Positions 9,204 to 15,938 of a stretch of 64,000 nucleotides of DNA are shown here, piece by piece; the stretch's first letter is position 1, and every line of letters begins with the position of its first letter. The notes under the pieces are model-generated. The model saw only the letters and a list, made by a program, of their open reading frames with translations. It did not search any database and was not told the origin of the DNA. Source of the DNA: Butyricicoccus intestinisimiae. Lineage in GTDB: Bacteria > Bacillota > Clostridia > Oscillospirales > Butyricicoccaceae. The stretch is from the NCBI RefSeq assembly GCF_018918345.1, contig NZ_JAHLQI010000005.1, positions 124,001 to 188,000 of the forward strand, given 5' to 3'. A program made the translations under genes and the position numbers.

Positions 9204-9683
9204 TCACCTCCGAATATACTGTGTGTCATCGGATACGTCATCCATCGCGCGCTCGATCTGCAAAACAGTCGTGCCGAGCTGGATGCGTTCGCCGCCGACA
9301 ATGGCGATTTCAGAACGCGGCACCTTGTTGACGATGGTTCCGTTGAGGGAGCCGAGGTCGCGCAGGCACACTTGTCCGCTTTTGCGGAACAGCTCCGCAT
9401 GCTGGCGGGAGACGGTGGAGTCAGTAATAATTAAATCGTTGTCGTTGCGGCTGCCGATGGTGAACGGATAATGTGTCACCGGCACGCGTCTGCCCTGATA
9501 CACGATGAAAAATTCCAGCGGAGTAGAAGACGGTCTTTCCGGAGACGGCTTCTTGGATTCCGGGGGAGCTTTTGTTTCCTTTTCCGGCTGGTCAGCAGTC
9601 GTAAAGCGGTTTGCCTTCCAGATAATAAGTACAGCTAAAATGATGATAACGGCTATCAGAACTGGTTTTAAAATATTATCCAT
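9204..9683 (-). CDS. Membrane-anchored FHA-domain protein
   Basis: A 159-residue protein with one N-terminal membrane helix (about 6-22), a Pro/Lys/Glu-rich linker (27-55) and a C-terminal forkhead-associated domain (about 58-142). FHA hallmarks are GSR near strand 3, STVSRQHAEL (Ser/Arg/His of the phosphothreonine pocket) and LGSLNGTIVN. Such domains bind pThr peptides and recruit targets of Ser/Thr kinases. ATG 9681-9683 is preceded by AGGAGG; a longer frame to 9824 lacks a ribosome site and runs through AT-rich promoter DNA. It is the first gene of the FHA-SEDS-PBP operon, and no kinase or phosphatase gene lies within the window. Confidence 0.88.
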   Translation of the reverse strand: MDNILKPVLIAVIIILAVLIIWKANRFTTADQPEKETKAPPESKKPSPERPSSTPLEFFIVYQGRRVPVTHYPFTIGSRNDNDLIITDSTVSRQHAELFRKSGQVCLRDLGSLNGTIVNKVPRSEIAIVGGERIQLGTTVLQIERAMDDVSDDTQYIRR

Positions 9684-9708
9684 AGGTGTTCCTCCTGTAT
9701 CTCTCCAT

Positions 9709-9736
9709 ATTATAGCATAAAAAATAAAAATGCAAA
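9709..9736 (-). promoter_or_regulatory. Putative promoter of the FHA-ftsW-pbp operon
   Basis: On the minus strand TTTGCA (9731-9736), a 16-nt spacer and a consensus TATAAT (9709-9714) lie 26 nt upstream of the FHA start codon. The -35 box is weak. Confidence 0.5.
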
Positions 9737-9875
9737 TAGGTTTTGACAAATATATCGAAGATTTTAAGAAAAAATGGAGATTTCTTCTGGAAATCATGGG
9801 GGAATTTTGAGGAAAAATCAGCAAATATGACAGAAAGATTTTGATTGACGAAACGAATCCTTAACGCAGGAACGC

Positions 9876-9904
9876 TTGTTTCGACACAGCCTGATTGGTA
9901 TAAT
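9876..9904 (+). promoter_or_regulatory. Putative promoter of the KdpDE-like pair
   Basis: TTGTTT (9876-9881), a 17-nt spacer and TATAAT (9899-9904) lie about 65 nt upstream of the sensor kinase start. The gap 9684-9969 is otherwise AT-rich and holds only the two divergent promoters. Confidence 0.6.
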
Positions 9905-9969
9905 AGAAACAAAAGAAACAAAAAACTGTCGATTTGGTTGGAAGGCAGTTGAAAGAAGGGAAATATTGA

Positions 9970-11499
9970 ATGGATGAGAAAAAACGAAAAAAACGGCAGT
10001 CCATTTCGATAAGCCGAAAGAATGTGCTGGATCTGGGCTTTACGATTGGCATTATCCTCATCGCGTGTCTGGTGTCCTCACTGCTGGTGCATTATTCCAA
10101 AAGCTCGGCGAATGTCACGGCGGTGTTTACGCTTGCCGTGCTGCTGACGGCGCGGGTGACGGATGGATATGGGTGGGGCATCGCCGCCTCCATCATCGGC
10201 GTGATTGCCGTCAACTATGCATTTACCGACCCGTTTTTCCAATTGGATTTTACGACGGCAGGTTATCCGATTATTTTTGCGTCCATGGCGCTGATTTCGG
10301 TTGTGACCAGTGCGACGACGGGCAGCGTCAAGCTGCAGGCGCGTCGCGCCAAAAACAGCGAGGAACATACCCGCCGGCTGTATGACTTTTCGCAAAAACT
10401 TGCCAGTGCACAGAACGCGGATCAGATGATTGATCTGGCCATGCAGTATTTGCACGACCAGCTCGGCTGTCCGGTGCTGTATTTAGAGGATGAAAACGAC
10501 ATCCGCGAAAACCGAGAACGCATTGTCGGAGAAATCGGCGGGTTTGTCTCGGATGCCATCGAGCACAGTGCCATTTCCGATTGCTTCCGAGAGGCGTGTG
10601 ATACCGGCGTCGGTACCATACATTCTCCCTATGCCCGATTCCATTATATTCCGGTGCCGGGAAGCAGCGGAATGCTGGGATGCATCGGTCTGCTGTGGAA
10701 CAAGGACATTGCAGAAGAAATTCAAGAGCATGTCAGAGCCATTTTGGCACAGACGGGTATTTCTCTGGAGCGGCAGCGTCTGGCAGAGGAGCGCAACCGC
10801 GCGGCCATGACAGCGGACAGAGAAAAGCTTAGAAGCAATCTGCTGCGCTCGATTTCGCACGATTTGCGCACACCGCTCACCGGTATCATCGGCGCATCCG
10901 CGGCGATTGAGGAAAACGGCGACAGCATCGGCGCAAAGGAAACGCGCAAGCTCGCCGCAGATATTCATGAAGATGCAGAGTGGCTGCTGCGCATGGTGGA
11001 AAATCTGTTGTCTGTCACGCGCGTCTCGCAGGTGGCAGAGCTGAAAAAATCCGAAGAAGCCGCAGAAGAAGTGATTGTAGAGGCGGTATCTCGGTGCAAA
11101 AAACGGTTTCCGGATGCACAAATTCGCGTGGATCTGCCGGAGGATGACATGCTGTTTGTCCCGATGGATGCCACACTTATCGTGCAAGTGCTCATCAACT
11201 TGATGGAAAATGCCGTGCGCTATGCACAGACTCCCATTGACATCGGCCTGCGCCGCGATGGAGCATGGGCGGAATTTTCCGTCAGGGATTTTGGCCCCGG
11301 CATCGCGGACGACAAAAAAGAAAATCTGTTTGATTCCGTGCAGGCTCAGCCGGACAGCCGCCGCGGCGGTCTGGGCATCGGTCTGACGCTGTGCCGCTCG
11401 ATTATCACGGCGCACGGCGGTGAAATCTGGGAGGTCAATCATCCGGATGGAGGTGCACAGTTCTTATTTACCCTGCCGCTGGAGGAGGAAGAAAAATGA
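9970..11499 (+). CDS. KdpD-like sensor histidine kinase lacking the N-terminal KdpD/Usp region
   Basis: A 509-residue kinase with four closely spaced membrane helices at about 20-115 (DUF4118-type, as in KdpD), a GAF-like segment (about 135-270), HisKA with H297 in SISHDLRTPL, then HATPase motifs NLMENAVRYA, DFGPGI and GGLGIGL. Full KdpD proteins are close to 900 residues with an N-terminal K+/c-di-AMP-sensing KdpD-Usp module; that part is absent. The stop overlaps the response regulator start (ATGA). No kdpFABC genes are nearby, so the signal may not be potassium. RBS GAAGGGAAATATTGA precedes ATG 9970. Confidence 0.88.
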   Translation: MDEKKRKKRQSISISRKNVLDLGFTIGIILIACLVSSLLVHYSKSSANVTAVFTLAVLLTARVTDGYGWGIAASIIGVIAVNYAFTDPFFQLDFTTAGYPIIFASMALISVVTSATTGSVKLQARRAKNSEEHTRRLYDFSQKLASAQNADQMIDLAMQYLHDQLGCPVLYLEDENDIRENRERIVGEIGGFVSDAIEHSAISDCFREACDTGVGTIHSPYARFHYIPVPGSSGMLGCIGLLWNKDIAEEIQEHVRAILAQTGISLERQRLAEERNRAAMTADREKLRSNLLRSISHDLRTPLTGIIGASAAIEENGDSIGAKETRKLAADIHEDAEWLLRMVENLLSVTRVSQVAELKKSEEAAEEVIVEAVSRCKKRFPDAQIRVDLPEDDMLFVPMDATLIVQVLINLMENAVRYAQTPIDIGLRRDGAWAEFSVRDFGPGIADDKKENLFDSVQAQPDSRRGGLGIGLTLCRSIITAHGGEIWEVNHPDGGAQFLFTLPLEEEEK

Positions 11500-12194
11500 A
11501 TGGAGAGACCATTTTAATTGTAGAAGACGAACAGCCGATTGCGCACGTGCTCACAACGATTTTGTCAGCCAACGGCTATCATACCCTGCAGGCGTCAACG
11601 GGTACGCTGGCGCGCTCGATTATCAATTCGCATTGCCCGCGTCTGATTTTGCTGGATTTGGGTCTGCCGGATATGGACGGCTTGGAGCTGCTGCGCTGGC
11701 TGCGCGAGTGGTCAGGTGTGCCGGTTCTGATTGTATCCGCACGAGAGGAAGAAAACCAGAAAGTCGAGGCGCTGGATCTCGGCGCAGATGACTATATCAC
11801 CAAACCGTTTGGAACCTCTGAGCTGCTCGCCCGCATCCGCACCGCCCTGCGCCATCAGGCAAAGCTGGAATCCGGCGACGATATGCCGCGCGGCAGCTAC
11901 AGCGTGCGGGATTTGACCGTAGACTTTGAGCGCCGCAAGGTCACGCTGCGCGGTGAGGAAGTGCACCTGACGCAGATCGAGTATAAGATTGTCGAGCTGA
12001 TCGCCCGCCGTCCCGGCCGCGTGCTGACCTATGATTATATCATCAGCCGCATCTGGGGGCCGTATGCCGTGGATAACAACCGCATTCTGCGCGTCAATAT
12101 GGCACATATCCGCAGAAAGCTGGAGGACAATCCGGCAGAACCGTATTACATTCGAACCGAAATCGGCGTGGGATACCGCATGGCAGAAGAATAA
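11496..12194 (+). CDS. OmpR/KdpE-like response regulator
   Basis: A 232-residue DNA-binding regulator. The receiver domain has acidic D11/E12, phospho-acceptor D54 (LLDLGLPDMDG), the SAR switch and K in DDYITKPF. The C-terminal winged helix (about 130-228) ends in RTEIGVGYRM. A four-base overlap with the kinase gene makes it the obvious cognate partner. KdpE is its nearest subfamily by motif. The regulated genes are unknown since no kdp transport operon is in the window. Confidence 0.9.
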   Translation: MNGETILIVEDEQPIAHVLTTILSANGYHTLQASTGTLARSIINSHCPRLILLDLGLPDMDGLELLRWLREWSGVPVLIVSAREEENQKVEALDLGADDYITKPFGTSELLARIRTALRHQAKLESGDDMPRGSYSVRDLTVDFERRKVTLRGEEVHLTQIEYKIVELIARRPGRVLTYDYIISRIWGPYAVDNNRILRVNMAHIRRKLEDNPAEPYYIRTEIGVGYRMAEE

Positions 12195-12200
12195 CACAAA

Positions 12201-12234
12201 AGCCTGAGAGATTTTTTTCTCTCAGGCTTTTTTT
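12201..12234 (+). terminator. Intrinsic terminator after the KdpDE-like pair
   Basis: A 10-bp perfect stem (12201-12210 / 12219-12228), flanked by A's before and seven T's after. The T tract overlaps the stop codon of the convergent gene on the minus strand, so the hairpin may serve both. Confidence 0.85.
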
Positions 12235-12643
12235 ATGGCCGCAGCGGTTCCGGTCTCTCGTGGACAATCACAAGGATGCGGACACGCGGTTTTTCCAGCT
12301 CGCGTTTGATGGATTTGATGTATACATGATACCGAAATTTTTCGACGTACTGATGATAGAGTTTTGCGTCGGTTTTGTTTAATTTTCCGATTTCATCTCC
12401 GTTTTCCGTGATGACGGTGCAGTTGGAACCGTTGGAATTGCAGATGATGAAAACCGGCTGTTCTTTTGTGCATGAGGCGATGGTTTCCAGACGATTCTGT
12501 TTGCCTGTGCCTTTGAGCTTCCAGATGAGATGCACATCCCCATTTGCCGCAGGTCTGGGCAAATACATTCCTGCAAACGTTCCTTCTGTGCGCAGCTCCG
12601 CATCTGGACAAAGAGACGGGTCAAGTGTCATTGTACACTCCAT
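12233..12643 (-). CDS. Hypothetical protein, 136 residues
   Basis: I do not recognise this protein. It is soluble (no signal or membrane helix) and mixed alpha/beta in look. A central region FIICNSNGSNCTVITENGDEIGKLNK resembles a small beta-rich fold, and the C-terminal half is basic (YIKSIKRELEKPRVRI) and ends in HERPEPLRP. ATG 12641-12643 is preceded by GGAGGT at ideal spacing; the longer frame to 12706 would begin inside the -35 box. It has its own promoter and faces the KdpDE-like operon. Codon use matches the neighbours, which supports a real gene. Confidence 0.75.
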   Translation of the reverse strand: MECTMTLDPSLCPDAELRTEGTFAGMYLPRPAANGDVHLIWKLKGTGKQNRLETIASCTKEQPVFIICNSNGSNCTVITENGDEIGKLNKTDAKLYHQYVEKFRYHVYIKSIKRELEKPRVRILVIVHERPEPLRP

Positions 12644-12677
12644 AAAGCTACCTCCGTTTCTGTCCACTAACAAAAAT

Positions 12678-12706
12678 ATCATAGCATAGTTTTTTCCGGC
12701 ATTCAA
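12678..12706 (-). promoter_or_regulatory. Putative promoter of the 136-residue hypothetical gene
   Basis: On the minus strand TTGAAT (12701-12706), a 17-nt spacer and TATGAT (12678-12683) lie 35 nt upstream of the start codon. Confidence 0.65.
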
Positions 12707-12821
12707 TGATTTGGCATGAAATTTGCATAAAGATTATGTATTATTTTTGTGAATAAATCGAAAAAATTTTGCGGCACAGTTGGCAAAAGGCCGTATTTTT
12801 GTGCAGATATTCGGGAAATGC

Positions 12822-12858
12822 AAAAGCCGAGGGACAAAATTCCCTCGGCTTTTTCTGC
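12822..12858 (-). terminator. Terminator after the 142-residue helical protein gene
   Basis: A 13-bp perfect inverted repeat (12822-12834 / 12841-12853) with a 6-nt loop. On the minus strand it is followed by T's only weakly, on the plus strand by TTTTT, so it may act in both directions between unrelated units. Confidence 0.7.
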
Positions 12859-12870
12859 CGTGTGACACGC

Positions 12871-13299
12871 CTACAAAAAAGATTTCATCTGCGTGATATT
12901 GGTGCGTTCGGTTGCAAGCAGCTTATCCGCCAAGCGGGAGACCGCGGCATCCTGCACATCGCAGCGGCGCATGGTCTGCATGCTCTTGGTCACGCCCATG
13001 GTGTTCCCCTGAATCATCATATTGGCGATGTTGGACTGCGAGGAATCCATCATGGTTTTGAGTCCGGAGGTCAGCTCGCTCGACCACTTGGTGAAGGTGC
13101 TGACATCTTCCGGTTCTCCGCCGAGCTTGTGCAGCAGGGTGTCCGCAGAATCATGAATTTTTTGGTACTCTGTGCGCTGCTGTTTGAGCGCCTGTCGAAA
13201 TTCGCCGCTGGTGTACGGCAAAACCGCGTCAATGCCGTCTGCGCCCATCTCTGTCGTCTGTCGGATGGCATTGAGCAGCGTGCAGTCATCGTTCATCAT
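12871..13299 (-). CDS. Conserved-looking all-helical protein, 142 residues (function unknown)
   Basis: It is predicted to be almost entirely helical, with amphipathic segments suggestive of a four-helix (ferritin-like) bundle: a first helix with NAIRQTTEMG, a second with FRQALKQQRTEYQKIHDSA, then a Met-rich segment GLKTMMDSS..IANMMIQGNTMG and a final KLLATERTNITQMKSFL. Similar short helical proteins are, from memory, common in Firmicutes without assigned function. RBS GAGGTGAG precedes ATG 13297-13299. It lies 52 nt after the cysK stop on the same strand but has its own -10 box (TATAAT, 13339-13344) and a dyad at the start site. Confidence 0.75.
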   Translation of the reverse strand: MMNDDCTLLNAIRQTTEMGADGIDAVLPYTSGEFRQALKQQRTEYQKIHDSADTLLHKLGGEPEDVSTFTKWSSELTSGLKTMMDSSQSNIANMMIQGNTMGVTKSMQTMRRCDVQDAAVSRLADKLLATERTNITQMKSFL

Positions 13300-13307
13300 A
13301 TTCTCAC

Positions 13308-13344
13308 CTCACAGTCAGTATTGACCGACTGTGTGAGCATTATA
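13308..13344 (-). promoter_or_regulatory. -10 box with operator-like dyad upstream of the helical protein gene
   Basis: A consensus TATAAT on the minus strand (13339-13344) has no good -35 box. Immediately downstream, over the expected start site, is a near-perfect inverted repeat CTCACAGTC / GACTGTG(T)GAG (13308-13316 / 13327-13337). It could be a repressor site or a 5' hairpin just before the ribosome site. Confidence 0.5.
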
Positions 13345-13351
13345 CGGGCTG

Positions 13352-14281
13352 TCAATCTTCAAACAGCGGCGTGCTGAAATAGCGCTCTGCGGTGTCCGGC
13401 AAAATCGTCACGACCGTCTTGCCCTTGCCGAGCTTCTTGGCGAGCTTTTGCGCCGCTGCCACGTTGCTGCCGCTTGAAATGCCGCACATAAGACCTTCCA
13501 GACGCGCCAGATCCTTGGCGGTCTGCAGCGCTTCCTCGTCTGTGACAATCTGGATATGGTCATAAATCTGCGTGTTTAAAATATCCGGAATCAAGCCGTC
13601 GCCAATGCCCATCTGCAAATGCGTGCCGACCGAGCCGCCGGACAAAATTGCCGCGTTTTCCGGTTCAACCGCCCAGATTGTCATGTCCGGATTGACTGCG
13701 CGCAGCGCTTCACCGATACCGGTGATGGTGCCGCCGGTGCCGACACCGGAGCAGAAGCCGTCAATGGGGCCGGATACCTGTTCCAGAATTTCCTGTGCAG
13801 TCTGGCGCCGCTGGATGTCCGCGTTTGCCGGATTGGCAAACTGCTGCGGAACAAACACATGCGGATCTTCCTTCGCCATGCGCAAAGCGGTCTGGAGACA
13901 TTCATCAATGCATGCGCCAATGTCGCCGTCATCGTGAATGAGAATGACTTCTGCGCCATAATGACGAACCAGCTTGCGGCGTTCTTCGCTGACAGAGTCC
14001 GGCATAATGATAATTGTCCGATAACCGCGTACAGCGCCGATGAGTGCCAAGCCGATGCCTTGGTTGCCGCTTGTCGGCTCCACAATGATGGAATCCTCGT
14101 GGAGCAGTCCCTTGCGTTCTGCGTCTGCAATCATGTTAAAAGCCGTGCGGGTTTTGATGGAACCGCCGACGTTCAGACCTTCAAATTTCACCAGAATCTG
14201 TGCGCTGTCCGGATCTGCCATGCGGGACAGCCGAATCATCGGCGTATGTCCCATTGCTTCTAATACATTGTTGTAAACCAT
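13352..14281 (-). CDS. cysK: Cysteine synthase (O-acetylserine sulfhydrylase A family)
   Basis: A PLP enzyme that makes cysteine from O-acetylserine and sulfide in the cytosol. The 309-residue protein has PLP lysine K43 in GGSIKTR, the substrate loop EPTSGNQGIG (family usually GNTGIG), the phosphate cup GVGTGGTITGIG and the C-terminal ISSGSNVAAA. The start is taken at ATG 14279-14281 (GAGG 9 nt upstream) rather than two earlier in-frame ATGs, one of which would abut the ribosome site. It has its own promoter; no cysE is nearby. Confidence 0.93.
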   Translation of the reverse strand: MVYNNVLEAMGHTPMIRLSRMADPDSAQILVKFEGLNVGGSIKTRTAFNMIADAERKGLLHEDSIIVEPTSGNQGIGLALIGAVRGYRTIIIMPDSVSEERRKLVRHYGAEVILIHDDGDIGACIDECLQTALRMAKEDPHVFVPQQFANPANADIQRRQTAQEILEQVSGPIDGFCSGVGTGGTITGIGEALRAVNPDMTIWAVEPENAAILSGGSVGTHLQMGIGDGLIPDILNTQIYDHIQIVTDEEALQTAKDLARLEGLMCGISSGSNVAAAQKLAKKLGKGKTVVTILPDTAERYFSTPLFED

Positions 14282-14358
14282 GTGAATCATCCTCGTATAC
14301 AAAAGCCGAAATATCTTTCGTTTTCAGCAAAATTATGGTATTTTTACACCAGAGAATT

Positions 14359-14387
14359 ATTATACCGATTTTTTGCAGGCATTGCAA
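14359..14387 (-). promoter_or_regulatory. Putative sigma-A promoter of cysK
   Basis: On the minus strand TTGCAA (14382-14387), a 17-nt spacer and consensus TATAAT (14359-14364) lie about 78 nt upstream of the cysK start. The AT-rich leader shows no riboswitch I recognise. Confidence 0.7.
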
Positions 14388-14397
14388 GGTGATACCG

Positions 14398-15735
14398 CTA
14401 AGATTCGGATACTTTGCTGGATTTTTCGGCGTATGTTGTATCATATGTTTTCGGAATGGTTTTTGCGATCAGATATTTTCCATAGGCATCTTTCGCAATG
14501 CTGTTCAGGTTGGACGGAGAGACGTCACAGCGGCCTGCCAGCGTGTGCTTTTTTGCCATCGCCTGTGTATAGTCATCGAGCGGAATCACACGGTACGAAC
14601 GGAATTTGCTGGATGTGCACACCAGCGGCATGACACCGGGGTTCTCTACCGTTACGGTGCCGGTCTCGTCTCTCGTCAAGGTCACCTGCAGCATGCCCTC
14701 AACTATGGTTTCCGCCTTGTTCTGACCCGAGATGAAATTGCCGAGAGAGTAGATGCAAAAGGCACGGTTTCCGTTTTCCGACTCAACCCAGTCCGCCTGT
14801 TCGCAGACGTGCGGATGCGCGCCGATAATGAGTGTCGCGCCGTTTTCTGTCAGAAATTCAGCGAGATCTTCCTGTTCCTCGTTGGGCGTCTGGTGATATT
14901 CCTCACCCCAATGCATGACGACGACAACCGCATCGCATTTTTCCTTTACTGCGGCAAGCTCTTTTTTCATTGTATCCTTGTCAATCAGAGAGACAAGATC
15001 CGGATTGCTGTCCGGCAAGTGCGCGCCGTTGAGACCATAGGTATAGGCGAGAAAACCGACCTTGATGCCGTTGCGCTTGATATAGCGGACGGTGGCGCGA
15101 TCCTCTGCGTCGCGGCTGATGCCGATGCGGATGACGCCGTTTTTTGCCTGAGAATCCCAGTAGTTCATCGTGTCATAGACGGCACTGGATGTAGAATCCA
15201 TGATGTGATTGTTTGCCTGTGAGATGACATCGAAACCGGCGTCAACCAGCGCGTCACCGCAGGACTGCGGGGTGTTAAAGCTCGGATAGCCTTCCGCCTT
15301 GCCCTTACCGAGCGGGGATTCCTGATTGATGACAGCGATATCCGCCGCCTGCACATACGGCTTGATTTCCGAATAAAACGGCGTGAAGTCGTAGCCGTCG
15401 CTGGTCGCGGCGTCCGTGAGCAGCGTGTTGTGCATGAGATTGTCACCGACTGCGATGAGTGACAGACTGCCGGGCTTTACGGTCTTTTTCTTGTTGTCAT
15501 TGCCGGATAAAAAAGAGTGGGAGGATTTGCTCTCCGAATGCTGCGACAATGTCTGACGGACACAGCTCACGCCGCGCGTGGCGAGCAGGAGAAAAAGCAC
15601 CGCGAGAACGAGAAGCAGGCCGATGCGCCGAATCTGTCTGCGGCGTTTGCGCTTGCGGCGTGCGATTTCCCTGCGGCGGGAAGGCGGGAGCTGCTGGGTT
15701 GTCGGTTGGTGTTTTTGGGGGGATTGATGCTTCAT
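14398..15735 (-). CDS. CapA-family (PGA_cap) protein, membrane-anchored
   Basis: A 445-residue protein with a strongly basic N-terminus (RRREIARRKRKRRRQIRR), one membrane helix (about 38-55) and an external domain of the CapA/PgsA metallophosphatase-like family: LIAVGDNLMHN, NQESPLG, ANNHIMD, VVVVMHWGEEYHQTP and GAHPHVCE are in the standard order. Family members take part in poly-gamma-glutamate synthesis or are uncharacterised surface proteins. No capB/capC lie nearby, so capsule production is not supported. It has its own promoter, and there is no clear terminator before the cysK promoter. Confidence 0.87.
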   Translation of the reverse strand: MKHQSPQKHQPTTQQLPPSRRREIARRKRKRRRQIRRIGLLLVLAVLFLLLATRGVSCVRQTLSQHSESKSSHSFLSGNDNKKKTVKPGSLSLIAVGDNLMHNTLLTDAATSDGYDFTPFYSEIKPYVQAADIAVINQESPLGKGKAEGYPSFNTPQSCGDALVDAGFDVISQANNHIMDSTSSAVYDTMNYWDSQAKNGVIRIGISRDAEDRATVRYIKRNGIKVGFLAYTYGLNGAHLPDSNPDLVSLIDKDTMKKELAAVKEKCDAVVVVMHWGEEYHQTPNEEQEDLAEFLTENGATLIIGAHPHVCEQADWVESENGNRAFCIYSLGNFISGQNKAETIVEGMLQVTLTRDETGTVTVENPGVMPLVCTSSKFRSYRVIPLDDYTQAMAKKHTLAGRCDVSPSNLNSIAKDAYGKYLIAKTIPKTYDTTYAEKSSKVSES

Positions 15736-15766
15736 AAAACTACTCTCTTTTCAACTTGTTACATTC

Positions 15767-15794
15767 AGTTTACCAAGAAACGACAGATTGTCAA
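15767..15794 (-). promoter_or_regulatory. Putative promoter of the CapA-family gene
   Basis: On the minus strand TTGACA (15789-15794), a 16-nt spacer and TAAACT (15767-15772) lie 31 nt upstream of the start. Confidence 0.65.
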
Positions 15795-15867
15795 GAAGTA
15801 GTTTGTTGTGGCACAGCGTTTGCCGCAAAAGCGTGTTAAAAATAACAAAGACAGTGTGCGGTAGCAG

Positions 15868-15896
15868 TTGACATTTGGTATATGGTGTTTTACGAT
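15868..15896 (+). promoter_or_regulatory. Putative promoter of the Mn-pyrophosphatase gene
   Basis: TTGACA (15868-15873), a 17-nt spacer and TACGAT (15891-15896) lie 42 nt upstream of the start codon. Confidence 0.6.
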
Positions 15897-15938
15897 ATAA
15901 CTAATGAGGTTGGGAATATACGTATGGGAGGAAATAAA

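Noticed and set aside
14398-15735. Capsular poly-gamma-glutamate synthesis locus
   Set aside because: Only a CapA-family gene is present; there is no capB or capC nearby, and the family has many non-capsule members.
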